Positions 50,501-60,300 of a DNA stretch of 64,000 nt are shown here, piece by piece. The translations under genes and the position numbers were made by a program. Each line of letters begins with the position of its first letter. Position 1 is the stretch's first letter. Source of the stretch: Sclerodactyla briareus (Eukaryota > Echinodermata > Holothuroidea > Dendrochirotida > Sclerodactylidae); assembly GCA_026419785.1 (NCBI GenBank), contig JAODTK010005054.1, positions 62,001 to 126,000 of the forward strand, in the 5' to 3' direction. The notes beneath the pieces are model-generated. The model had not been told where the DNA came from and did no database searches. It was given only the letters and a program-made list of their open reading frames with translations.

Positions 50501-53046
50501 TCAACGAAATTGCCGCTGTTCTCTCACCCACTGAAGTACTGTTAATTGCTTTCTCTCCTAACGTGAAAGAGAGAGGGAGAGAGAGAGAAATACCGCCACG
50601 GGGTTACAACTACAACGCCAGAGGCTAAAAGATAGGAGCAAAAAGGAACAAAGATCATATCTACGGACGTACCATTTATTTAATGAAGACAGTTCTTTGG
50701 TTTCACCTAATTTGCAGAGGTAGGTCAGATGATTCAGGTCAAAGAACGACACAACACCTACATTTGATTAGAGAGAAACTAATATAGAACAATGTCCCTC
50801 TCAAAAGAAAGTGTTCTAATTAGTGCCTTGCTCTTTGTGCGGACACCTTTCAGAGTTTTGTGGGCATCACGAAGCAGTTTTGTGTTATTTTTTGGGCTGT
50901 AATGTGAATTGTGTGTCCCATTCAGTTAGGTTTCGGGTGCAGCTTTATAACGTTGGTTCAATGCAGGTCTTAACCTCTTGATTTTTCAGTACTTGACTGC
51001 AGTTGAGGAATCTATGTAGTCATGTCGCTGGCCTTGTGGACAGTCTACCGTCTTCCAAATGTCCTGCTCCATACGTTGACATGTATGAACGACAATTGAA
51101 ATTGAATGAAATGAAAATGTCGAATGCTTCTATGTGTGACGCATTTGGTCTTGTAAACACGATAACTTGACGCTAACTGACTGTAATAAGCTCATACGTC
51201 GTACGCGTGTTCCCCTATAGCTTTGGGTGCCGAGTATCTGTATCTGGGAAAATATCTGTCATCACGGCAAGTCAAGAAGCTTAGTCCGATCAGATTGGCA
51301 TTGGAACTAAAACGTGGAAAAAATATCTTATTACGGCCCCAATGTAGCTTATGATAAAAAAACACAAACCTCAACCAACCTAGAGGGATGAACCTCATAC
51401 TCATGTGTAAGCCCTGTGATGAGTACATGAGCCCCATTGCATTAGTGCCAGGCAAGAGGTCAGTTGAGGTTAACATGTCCGATTGTGAAATCTTTGTAAA
51501 TCGAATGAGACCAGAATGGTTCAGATGGTTTCGTATCATTCCTAGAGCTCTGTGAAGACTTATGTTGAGTAGTCCTGTGCATCTTGAAGGAGATCGCTCT
51601 AATTCTAAGGTAGTGGTACACACAGAAAATATGCTAGCGGCCCGTATGTTGTCATAGGAACTTTAATTAACATCGTTAGTTACTATTGTTTATTATGGCT
51701 GTATTGCGTCAATGAAAAATGAAAAACTGGTAATTTGTTCATTTACGACATCATAGGCAATATCTTTTGAGGGCTTGGATACCATAGGTACGAATGCGGA
51801 AAATGGCGTGGCACCATCCAAGTCAGAGTCACGCGAGAACAAACGAGAAAGTGCCCTGTCTGTATACGAGTTGTAACTGGTTTGCCATAGATATAGTACC
51901 AATTAATTCAACCGAGTGGTATGGCTCAGTCGTCGGCTGGACTACCCGGGAAATCGGGGGGTTAAATCCTGGTCGGGTCATAGCAAAGACCTTGAAAATT
52001 GTACCCTTTGCCTTCCCGCTGGGCGCTCCGCACCAGGGATGGGAGGACAAAACAGGTAGAGGCCATTTGCATATGGCCGACCTCCATATTAAAGGTACCG
52101 CCATAATAACATGGCCTTATTCCGTGTACTTGGAGGATTCGCAGCTGACAGACGAGGAAAGAAAATAAAACATGTGGGTTCCGAAGTCGCACCCTTGCCG
52201 GGCCTTGAACAGGTAGTGCCTTCTGTTCAGCGAATTTGTTTGAAAAAACAAAAAAACTTCCACAACAACAAAGTAGGCTTACCACGTAAACCAACGCGGC
52301 ATGCTACGTCATTGACCCCACATGTTCCCACATGATTGCCAGGAAATATCGTCCGTAAAATCTAACGTCGATATTCATGAATTAGTAAATATTAATGGTC
52401 TTTGTACCTCATCCGACAGTTCATCCGCTTCTGAAAACTTTTTATTTTGAAAACTCTCTATTTTACGTTCATAATCACGTACGTGACGCATTGCAATCGA
52501 TTGTTATTCCATGTTCTCAATCAGTATTTTTTATATCATATATATATCATAGTAGTTTCATGCATGCCTGAACCGTTTCCAAGTAACGATCTTTCAATTC
52601 ACACAGATCAGCATTGTTCAACGAATTCGAACTTTCCATTTTCTAGCAGGTTTATGACTGTGAAATTAATTCCTTCATTGATTTTATTAGTCTATAGATA
52701 ATACATAAGAAAGAAAAAAAAAAACTTATGATGCTCAGTGTGACGATCACAAAATAATGACATGACGTATTTGAAGCTCAGAAGTAGCAGACAACATTTT
52801 TCACCCGAACTTTCCGTGTCCAACAGAGATGGTATAAGCGCATTACATTACACTTCCATCAAATGATGACGTATTTATGACGTCACGGTGGTTGGTCGAT
52901 AGCGTCAGTAACTCACCCCCGGCGTTTGGTCTCACATTCTTGTTGTACCCATGAAGAACATTATTCAGCAGTTGTGTGACATTCTTACGAGCTTGCTCCT
53001 CGCGATCGATGTCGATATCCACGGTGGTGGACGACGTCATAACAGA
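33569..53046 (-). CDS. GABA-A receptor-like (alpha/GRD/RDL type) Cys-loop chloride channel subunit, multi-exon gene, incomplete
   Basis: This is a subunit of a pentameric ligand-gated anion channel of the plasma membrane. Such subunits open a chloride pore on binding GABA or a related transmitter. Exons read on the minus strand in order: 53046-52917, 39338-39106, 38493-38412, 36022-35873, 35563-35411, 34849-about 34678, 33932-33569. Seen in sequence: the N-terminal helix with an NVT glycosylation site, WYPDTYIHNGKKS (loop A), a Cys-loop with 13 residues between the cysteines, the anion-filter motif PAR before M2, LPKVHYANA after M2, and SVSKIDELSRIAFP entering M4. The last motif is nearly identical to vertebrate GABA-A alpha subunits as I recall them, while REATPARVALG matches insect RDL. 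An exon of about 68 nt (from splice phase and family gene structure) is missing between the first two exons, and the signal-peptide exon was not found. Frame breaks occur in two exons. The family is certain; subtype and ligand are inferred. Confidence 0.9.
33996..34093. repeat. (AAT)n microsatellite in a receptor intron
   Basis: Near-perfect taa/aat repeats, about 98 bp, starting about 60 bp upstream (in gene orientation) of the terminal receptor exon acceptor. Confidence 0.95.
34185..34318 (+). mobile_element. Short LINE 3'-end fragment
   Basis: It is related to the 45.4-45.8 kb copy: gggcgaa, catctgggtt, tggcttc and gggtct occur in the same order, and the end is actaaactaaactaa. It lies between the last two receptor exons, antisense to the gene. 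It contains only the final codons and 3' tail, with no RT domain. Confidence 0.7.
34678..34849 (-). CDS. Receptor exon: rest of M2, M2-M3 loop, M3 (three small frame breaks)
   Basis: After an acceptor ending CTGGCAG the exon reads IMTILSITTLGWNSR, then LPKVHYANA, all in frame with the previous exon. M3 follows only after changing frame twice (YVLLCFGFTFAAVVEFAS), and a third change gives NYFTKRRA. The breaks lie at about 34776, 34770 and 34705. The second can be explained by a G run shortened by two in a TGG GTG codon pair. A CAG|GTATGA donor is proposed at 34678, but the next exon needs two leftover bases and this leaves one. The true end may lie further on, because an acidic frame (DDEEDD) continues to about 34640, or a small exon is missed. 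Confidence 0.8.
35411..35563 (-). CDS. Receptor exon: M1 helix and start of the M2 pore
   Basis: The 153-nt exon encodes DRTVLSVTFELKRDLGNF, then IQTYLPCSMVVFLSWISFF (M1) and LNREATPARVALG. IQTYLPC in M1 and the proline-alanine-arginine triplet just before M2 are diagnostic of anion-selective Cys-loop channels. The acceptor is ATACAG and the donor is AG|GTATGT inside the Gly codon at M2 4', a junction position I recall as shared by animal GABA-A genes. The open frame continues beyond the donor into intron, which is not coding. Confidence 0.94.
35873..36022 (-). CDS. Receptor exon: loop B to loop C, distal extracellular domain
   Basis: The 150-nt exon encodes TYAEEEDVVYEWLHEDM and continues to SPYALKTWKGEKWTKKSERI. 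The VVYEW segment after the Cys-loop and a variable stretch leading to loop C match GABA-A subunit layout. The acceptor is TTTCTCAG and the donor is AG|GTAACT. The first two bases complete an Asn codon with the Cys-loop exon, and the last base completes a Gly codon with the M1 exon, so phases are consistent on both sides. The loop C tip is rich in Lys and Trp, unlike typical vertebrate subunits, so the ligand should not be assumed to be GABA. Confidence 0.87.
38178..38262. repeat. Compound (ACT)n-(AAT)n microsatellite in a receptor intron
   Basis: Eight or more ACT units change directly into about a dozen AAT units. Confidence 0.93.
38412..38493 (-). CDS. Receptor exon: Cys-loop (one-base deletion)
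   Basis: The exon encodes LTIVAACPM and then, after a frame change, YPMDTQRCPIKLGS. Adding one A to the AAA run in the middle restores the signature Cys-loop CPMQFRKYPMDTQRC with its 13-residue spacing. The exon is 82 nt where relatives have 83 nt (recalled) and where phases of neighbouring exons also require 83. The donor is a perfect GTGAGT and the acceptor ends ACACAG. The missing base in a homopolymer is most simply a sequencing or assembly error, but a true frameshift cannot be excluded. Confidence 0.87.
39106..39338 (-). CDS. Receptor exon: loop D/loop A of the ligand-binding domain
   Basis: The frame is open across the exon, from EFYIEVFFRHRWSDPRLNY to GDILYTQR. VFFRxxWxDxRL and WYPDTYIHNGKKS are hallmark strand 2 and loop A motifs of GABA-A subunits. 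The acceptor ends in CCAAG and the donor is AG|GTAAAT. The length is 233 nt against 221 nt usual in vertebrate alpha genes (recalled), the same remainder modulo 3, with the extra codons around the NNTNG turn. It starts at codon phase 0, matching the missing upstream exon, and ends with two bases that complete an Arg codon with the next exon. Confidence 0.93.
39822..39875 (+). repeat. Purine tract with a run of 20 G
   Basis: A GAGAGAGG-type purine stretch contains 20 consecutive G at 39848-39867. It could form quadruplex or triplex DNA, and it is a place where read errors are likely. Confidence 0.9.
41479..41510. repeat. (TG)16 microsatellite
   Basis: Perfect dinucleotide repeat in the large receptor intron. 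Confidence 0.95.
45380..45810 (+). mobile_element. Truncated 3' end of the same LINE family
   Basis: The plus strand encodes the C-terminal tail of the reverse transcriptase ORF with frameshifts: LFRLPSKVINEWNSLL, then SVNAFKNSLDLFFK. It ends in ACTAAAACTAAACTAA. It matches the 3' part of the 25-28 kb element at nucleotide level (gtgtgaatgc then ttcaagaa, gtcttgattt, and gtccttcctgaccctt in both). It lies in the long receptor intron, antisense to the gene, and is 5'-truncated as is usual for this class. Confidence 0.8.
49330..50060. repeat. G/C-run-rich dispersed repeat
   Basis: Two homopolymer-rich modules are present. One centres on a GC island (ggcgcgcgcgaggcgcgc, about 49470) and ends in a run of 11 G followed by cagtctgacc. 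The other has four long G runs, then cagtcccccccggccccc and aaccgggttgacgcccatgg. The second resembles repeats I recall as common in marine invertebrate genomes. A 164-codon frame across the first module has no recognisable protein. Confidence 0.55.
51915..52065 (+). mobile_element. tRNA-derived SINE in the receptor intron
   Basis: It has the head tggctcagtcgtcggctgg, a B-box region ggttaaatcc, then gtcgggtcatagcaaagacc and a longer body (ttgccttcccgctgggcgct) than the other two copies. It has the best preserved body of the three in the window. It is antisense to the receptor gene. Confidence 0.72.
52917..53046 (-). CDS. Receptor exon: start of extracellular domain
   Basis: The exon encodes an acidic linker followed by NVTQLLNNVLHGYNK and NVRPNAG. 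This is the alpha-1 helix and following turn that opens the ligand-binding domain of GABA-A receptors (family pattern: I/V-x-x-x-L-D-x-x-L-x-x-Y-D-x-x-x-R-P). NVT is a potential N-glycosylation site. The donor is a strong GTGAGT at 52916-52911, leaving one base of a split codon. The acceptor is taken at 53047 (CCAG then TCTGTT). An alternative at 53069 puts an in-frame TGA straight after the junction, so it would suit only a 5'UTR exon. A methionine at 53040 is in frame, but starting there would give no signal peptide, so an upstream exon is expected. Confidence 0.8.
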
Positions 53047-53276
53047 CTGGTAGACGTCGCAAAGTCACCTGCAACAAACCTATGGTAAAAAATAGAGAGC
53101 GAGAATGACATTATATGGGTATCCACCCGAAGACGATTTTTTATTCAACATAAACTATCACGTTCTCGAAAATGGAGAATATTAAGACACGCAAAGCCGC
53201 ACAGAAACAAAATCAAGTGCTGTAGGCTATTCGTAACGGAGAAATTTTACATGATTTTCCGTCCACAAGAGAGCCC

Positions 53277-53278
<2 letters not shown>

Positions 53279-53316
<38 letters not shown>
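53279..53316. repeat. (GT)19 microsatellite
   Basis: Perfect dinucleotide repeat about 230 bp upstream of the first readable receptor exon. Confidence 0.95.
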
Positions 53317-53317
<1 letters not shown>

Positions 53318-54879
53318 AGTGTGGACGGCGATGGGTTGGGGGCCAGATATACCGCAACTAGATAAACTACCCTGTCTCATCTCTCTCCCGTTCTCTGTTT
53401 CTGTGCCGGATATCTGAAGCATCAATTATCATGGCATAAGTCTAATACGCCATTGACAGTCAGCTGTCGAACGTCATGGAACACCTTTCACTTTAAGTAC
53501 CGCATTAACTGCTTAGTCTATATTCCATTTAGGATAATTTGGTGATAACGACGGGATTGATGGAAATGGGGTTATGGTTATTCAGCTTGGCTCCAGTTTC
53601 GATAATGCCCACTTTTTTCATAAATTCCATTAATTACCGACAGCTGCTCTCAGTAGTAAGTAATAACCGTTTGTTTGTACTTTCTGGTTGGTAATTGTTT
53701 TACACCATTGCGGTCCGTTCGCGCATTACAAACACCATATCGCCTACAGTTCTCGAATACTATTTCACACTAGTATTTGTTGGCAATTAGCTAGACTGGT
53801 TGTAAGGGTCACTAATAATTGGGGTAACAGTTTCCACTAACTGTTTATATAAATAGGAGGAAAACGGGGTTAATCGCAATGGCAAGGAATAGTCTTTTTT
53901 TAAGCATCTTCCTTGAATAAAAAGTTTGATCTATAACTGCGAAACGGAAGTGTAAACGATTACACACATATATTACTCGGTTCAGTATAACCACTCGTTC
54001 ATACATTTAGCCCCGAATCGCCCTACCCTCGCTCTACTCGTGTAACGGGTCGTCGAGACCGCAGGTCACGTTTCAACTTTCAATGCAAACTGCCTTTGGT
54101 AATCAGTTGGAATTCGGGAACCTCAAAAGCTTTGAGTTTCGTAGGTATACATTGAAGGATGCGCTTGTTTCTTCGTCAGTTATGAAGTGTTTTTCCAATA
54201 CGTTGTGGTCATATGCTATACGCAGCCATATCTCACTCGCTTTAAAACACGACCGACGCTAACTTAGCACTGATTGAGAATTGCCTGGAGCATTCCAAAG
54301 GCTCTTATCTTCACTCGCCAAATTGTGTTGTGTTGAGTTGTGCTATACCGTCATGGTAACTCCAAATATCACAAAATTGTATTGACCTTTCTACGAACAA
54401 TGCATGATAATATATCTGGCACAAGTCAATTTATCAAAATACCAAGGAATGCGCAACATATATTATTGGAGAAGACCTATAGAAACACCGCGACTACATA
54501 TACAAGTTTCACAAAGCTTCATCGAAATGACTGACCGGTCGATAATAATTGACGATTGCCACAATTTCTTATCAAATCGCAAACTACGCACTCAGAAGAA
54601 ACAGTTGAGAAAACAAAATGTTAACAGCTGACACATAGCGCAGGCCACAAAATGGGCCCATTGCAAATGACACCATTGAAGCTGGAAGCCCTTACAAGTC
54701 ATCATACTCTCTGAGACGCCTGTCTGCACCAAGTACAAAGCGAGGTTATTAATATTAAATACACTGTAGCTCTACCGCATTCGGGATTGTGGTAGTTGTC
54801 ACTCTCAGACACTCGTTCCGAATAGCCTGAAAAAGGGAACACCTGCCTACAGCGTGATCAGCGTTCTTCGTTATTCCCA

Positions 54880-56180
54880 CATCCCAGGCAGGTTAATGTC
54901 CTTGCTCGACCCATGGTTTTCCGGTGTATTTGAATATTACAGTGAGGACCTGTAAACCATATTTAAATGATTTTTGCCAAGACGAGAAGTTTTCTGCCTA
55001 AGTGAGCTGTTCTATTTACCCACATGACAGTCATGATGAAATCCTTGATCGACGTAGGGATTAGTATTATTCTGAGCTTACAATGTCCAGGCGAGGACCT
55101 GTAACAACATATTTCATTGACACAGGTGGCATGAAATACCCCTGTTTCCACAGTGTGGAGGATTCGGGTTTTGGCACCAGACGGCCATTTTCCTCAGCAT
55201 TAAGTTCTATTCCAGGGTTGAACCATGCTTGCCAATACTCATCTAGAATTGACAGTTAAAAAAACCCAAAAAACATTAGGTTTGGTTTTCTCGACTCCGA
55301 AGCCAGAAAAACAGCTGCCGAGGGTCAATACAATACAATCCAGAAGAGCTACTCGGATCGGAGACCTAGAGGAGTGGACTTGCCTGTGGAGGGTGTCCAC
55401 CAAGAAGCCACCATCTGCAGGGATTCCACACCCAATTCGATGCAGCCCCACCAACCTGCAGGCACAACCAACGACAGCTGATCGATCGAAAAATGGTTAT
55501 CTATTTTCCCCCTATTCCAGGTAGGATGATGTCCTTGCTCGACCAATGGTTTTCAAATGATACTAAAAGTTACAATGTCCAGTGAGAATCCGTAACACCA
55601 GAGCAACTCAGGAGTTGATGATGGACTTGCCTGTGGAGAGTGGCCGAAGGGAAAGCCTCCCACTACAGGGATCCCACACCCAACTCCAAGCAGCCCCACC
55701 AACCTGCAGGCACAACCAAAGACAGCTGATGGTCGACGGATGGGGGGATTCTCAATGTCTGAAGATCACATGTCAGTGAGGACCCGTAACACCAGAAGTT
55801 GATGACTGATCAGGTGGCATGAAATCCTCCTGTTTTTGCAGTGTGGAGCATCAAACTGGCTCCACTTTCTTCAGCATTATAGTTTAATTCAAGGCTATAA
55901 TCATGCCTGCCAATTTTCTCCTAGAATTGGACAGTTTCAAATAGCTAAGGTCTGGTTTCCTTGACTGGAAAAACTCCAAGCCAGAACGACAGCTGCCGAA
56001 GATCAATACAATACAAACCAGTGGAGCTACTCTGGGACTTGAGAAAGAACTTGCCTGTAGAAGGTGGGCAACATGACTGCCACTCTGCACACAGGGAGTC
56101 CACTCCCAATTCCAAGCAGCCCCAACAACCTGCACGCACTACCGGCGAACCTGGATAGCCGAGAAGGTCAGAACTCAGGA
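54880..56180. repeat. Cluster of imperfect direct repeats of an unidentified element
   Basis: A segment running from ggtggcatgaaat through cagctgccga and caatacaataca to cagccccaccaacctgcagg occurs at 55117-55480 and again at 55815-56140. A partial copy lies between them at about 55600-55730. The phrase gatgtccttgctcgacc occurs at 54896 and 55528. Copies differ by perhaps 20-25 percent by eye. No transposon protein or terminal structure was recognised. A C-rich tail follows to about 56330. Confidence 0.75.
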
Positions 56181-56883
56181 AACACATGGAACTTGTTCCC
56201 TTCACCGTTGTACTTTCCCAGCTCTCATCCTCATTCCGTCTCCTTCAACCGTCCTCCTCTCTAGTCGCCTTTTACGAAGGCGGACTGACCGCGGGCCCCG
56301 AACCGCAGGGGGTTACCTATCAATTACTTTTATCTTTTGCAGCAGATATACCATTGCAAAAATGGTGTAAGGTTACTTTTTCCACATGAAATGATCGTTG
56401 TCATGGCATTTGCCTTCTGGCCTTTACCATACTCATACATCAGATCCTAACAATATTATACGAGACATGTTTGCTCTTATCAATGTCAGGTAATAAATTG
56501 TTCAAATTAACGCGATGCCATGTCTATAGCAGAGTCTGTTCCTGATTGGTCGTGATTTACGTTCAAGATTGATGACGATAGTAAATATTCTTGCCGTTCC
56601 CGTACTTGGCTATCACTGGCAAATCGTCTTGTTCCATGGGACTGTACAAAGCGACATTAAGTGATTGAATGTTCTCCATGGCGTTTTAACGATATGTACA
56701 CAGAAACTCATTCATTCATCGCAGGTATACCGTTTATGTTGTATCCCAAATGCGAGGAACAGAATAAATACATGCTATTTGTCGATGTCGGACAAAACTC
56801 CTATTCACTAATTCAGGTGCAGGTCATTAGCTTTGTTCAACGATTATGAAATTTAAAAGTTTGTAATCCCATAGGCTAACAGG

Positions 56884-57300
56884 GTGATAGTCACATTATT
56901 CACTCTCTTCAAAGGATGGTTAGTCGCATTGATCCTATTATTCAAAGGTTTGTTAGTCACATTGATCACATTCTTCAAATGTTAGTCAATCGCATTGATC
57001 CTATTATTCAAAGGTTTGTTAGTCACATTGATCACATTCTTCAAATGTTAGTCAATCGCATTGATCCTATTATTCAAAGGTTAGATGACATTCTCTAAAT
57101 GTTGGTTAGTCGCATTGATCCTATTATTCAAAGGTTTGTTAGTCACATTGATCACATTCTTCAAATGTTAGTCAATCGCATTGATCCTATTATTCAAAGG
57201 TTTGTTAGTCACATTGATCACATTCTTCAAATGTTAGTCAATCGCATTGATCCTATTATTCAAAGGTTTCCAAGGTTAGTAGTTGCAATGATTATACTCG
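56884..57300. repeat. 66-bp minisatellite made of two 33-bp halves
   Basis: The halves ttagtcacattgatcacatt and ttagtcaatcgcattgatcc, each 33 bp with a ttcaaa-type end, alternate in nearly identical 66-bp units. The core at 56945-57265 has the most uniform copies. Degraded 33-bp relatives continue to about 57560. Because 66 is divisible by 3, plus-strand frames stay open, but no start, splice context or homology supports a protein. Confidence 0.9.
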
Positions 57301-60300
57301 TCAGAGGTTGATTAGTCGCATTGATTATGTTTTCAAAGGTTGTTGGAGTCAATTGATCATATTCGCGAAGTTTATTCAGTCGCATTAGTCAAATTCTTCA
57401 GAGGCTGTTAATCGCGTCGATCATATTATTCAAAGGTTAGATGACATTCTCTAAATGTTGGTTAGTCGCATTGGTCCCATTCATTCTCAAAGATTGATAA
57501 GTCGCATGATCATATTCTTTAAAGGTTGGTGTGTCGCATTGATCATATTCTCCATATTCTGTAATACGTGTGCAGAGAATTTGATCGCTATTCAGAGTGT
57601 TGGATGGAAATATCATACAAACATCGGTGCAATATTCTGAGACTATCGAGTAACCATGTAAAACATGAAAGAATGATCGCTAGAATGATTTGAAGAAAAA
57701 AAATGTACGCAGATATGTATTCATTCATCGCGAGAGGTGTGTATTGCTCAATCGTGAGAGATTAGGACTATATATCTGACATCGTCAGTTTCGATGTGCC
57801 TCAACTTCAAACAAATTATTCAGAGAAAAACAAATGCCTAACGAAACGTACTTGCATTTTTCACTGAGTAACGTGGTGTAACGAGTGACGTCGCCAAAGA
57901 GAGACGCAAAGAACTGGCAAATCGGGGGCGGCTCCAGGAATTGCTAGGATAGGTGTGGCCCCCGACGAGAGGGGTGACTCATTAGATACCCAAACGCCAA
58001 CCCACTTCACACGAACTTTTTGAACCAGCAACAGCATTCTTGGCCATTATATTCTCAATCTCTTACTAACCTGAATATACCCTCGTCGGCATTTCCAGCT
58101 CAATGCACACAAACTGGGCAGATGCCGATCGATCGAGAAAAGATTGATTGCAAGTCTAGATGACAACCCCTCCCCCGACGCCGAGAACGCGAACGAACGG
58201 AAATATACTTTTATCAGAAAATGCTAAATGAATCACAGTTGGTTTTAGAGCGACACAAAACAGCCGAAACCTTTCCGAATTCCCGAATTGAAGTACGAGT
58301 AGGTAAAAAGAAGGATTGGTTATTTCTATAAATATAGGATATTGCGGGGGAATAGGAATAGGCATACATAACCGAAAGATGTTGTGGATCAAGGCCGTCA
58401 GCGAAAAGCAGTAAGGTTTTGTTTGTGCTCACTAGTTAAGTAGTAGGTGGTAAAAATCAGGCTACGTTAGTCAGAATGGTTTGCTTGCACATGAGACAGG
58501 ATATACAAACCAATCGATCCTGAATGAGATGTTCACGCTCCTCGAAAAATAGCTACACACCAAACTAAAGAACACATGATCATATGAGGCCATCGCTCTT
58601 CAATGATTGTATTTCCATTCTCCATGTTTTCCAACAAACTTGTCCCTAATTAGGACCTTCACCCCGCATGTGGAAGTTTCAGAATGAAGATTTTTTGGTT
58701 TATTGTGCTTACAAGTTTTAACACCTTGACCTCTTTAATCTCAAATGACATTCAGCCGGATTTGAAAATCAATGTGATTTCCGATTATACTAAACGATAG
58801 CTCCAAAATTCATCCAGATAAGCTCTATTCACTGAGGCATTGTCGACCTATTGGGTTTGCACGCTTATATTTGACTAAATATTCTAGTAAAATCTTACTT
58901 TTTCCCCCAAAAGGAATGCCATATTTACGAAACGTCAAAAATAGACTTCCGGTATTCCCTGTGCACGAGGAAGCAGCACTACACCAACCCTCTAGACTAG
59001 GCCAATCACGATTGCATATTCATATATGTATTTTGCTTACTCAAATGACCTTTGACCTGCCCGAAAAAGATCAGAATGGTTTTACTACTGCTATTGTTGT
59101 GCGCATGCACTAGATCTTGACATACTATAGTACGTTCTTGTATTAAGAACACACCTAATATGATATCTCAGTACATATAGCCACTGCATGCAATGTGCTT
59201 ATTACGTTCAGTGCCCCACTATATATAAGCAAACTCATCCGTTTTTTCATATTTTCCGAGACATGGATACTACGAAACTTAACAGACATAGTGATTTTTA
59301 CATAGTACGTATAGTTCGTATAAACGAGTTGATACCCGGAATGTGTCTGTTCGCCCGATACGAGTATGGGGACAACATTAACGTAATTACGATGTTCTTT
59401 TCCTATCAGACCGTTTTTCATCGTGTAAATAAAAACATAGATTTAGTGTGTGAGCCAGTTAGTTAGTTGGTTATCTAGACACATTGGAGGTGGTATCATG
59501 TATGTAATTCACGTATTGCTGTCTATTCACGTATCAAACTGCTGGTCAATGGTCAATTCACGCCTTCAACAGGGTAATTCCAGCGGTTCACACGTGACTC
59601 AAATCCCTTCCCTCATACCCAGCAATGTGGTATGATCGATTTGGGTATAACATCATAGACGGCGCCAATCACCATGGGCGTTACAATAACCTTGCGAGAT
59701 TAACAGCTGAAACGCCATGAGAACCCAACACGGACTATGCTCTCGACGAATGATATCTTACTGATTTATTAACAAATGCAATAACTAATGACATAACATT
59801 CCTCGGAATGAATCACTTTCGAAATAGAGAAAGTTATCAGGGAATGTCTAGCTAATCATAAGTTTGTCCGGTATTGAGATGTTCTCAATCAGCTGTCGCC
59901 TGCCATGATTTTCACATAATGTGTTGCAGGGTATTGAATATGTAGAAATTGTCAACTGATAAAGTTGCATTTTTGGCTGTAGCAATGATGCCCTATACAT
60001 TCGCGATCATATTTTACTTTCGTTCCGTATACACTAGGAGTTCACATACGATACGTGCCCCAGGCATAGCGAACGAGCGCTGCCAATTTACAAAGGCAAA
60101 ACACTTCGTATCGTCATGATGATTTTCGCATAGCCATTCGCTCACATCTAGATGTACGTGTAACCTAGGTACGTTGAAGAACCCTGGTATACCCTGATAC
60201 ACAATGAAGAATAAACAATTAGGTAGCGATTCACTGATATGAGAAGTTTTGTCAAACCCTAAAATATACATACCACACATGCCTCACATTTGCTCGGTAT

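Larger units (their letters stand above)
39339..52916 (-). other. Large intron(s) of the receptor gene
   Basis: This 13.6-kb stretch between the first and second readable exons must contain an unlocated exon of about 68 nt. I searched by eye for its expected Val-rich strand ending at phase 0 and did not find it. The interval holds a 20-G run with flanking purine tract (39.85 kb), DNA resembling the left duplication units (40.4 and 42.3-44.7 kb), a TG repeat (41.5 kb), a LINE 3' end (45.4-45.8 kb), a G-rich dispersed repeat (49.3-50.06 kb) and a SINE (51.9 kb). I see no other gene. Confidence 0.6.

Noticed and set aside
51192-51623. Minus-strand 143-codon frame
   Set aside because: No recognisable motif and no flanking splice signals. 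An overlapping plus-strand 55-codon frame is equally unremarkable, so it is treated as chance.
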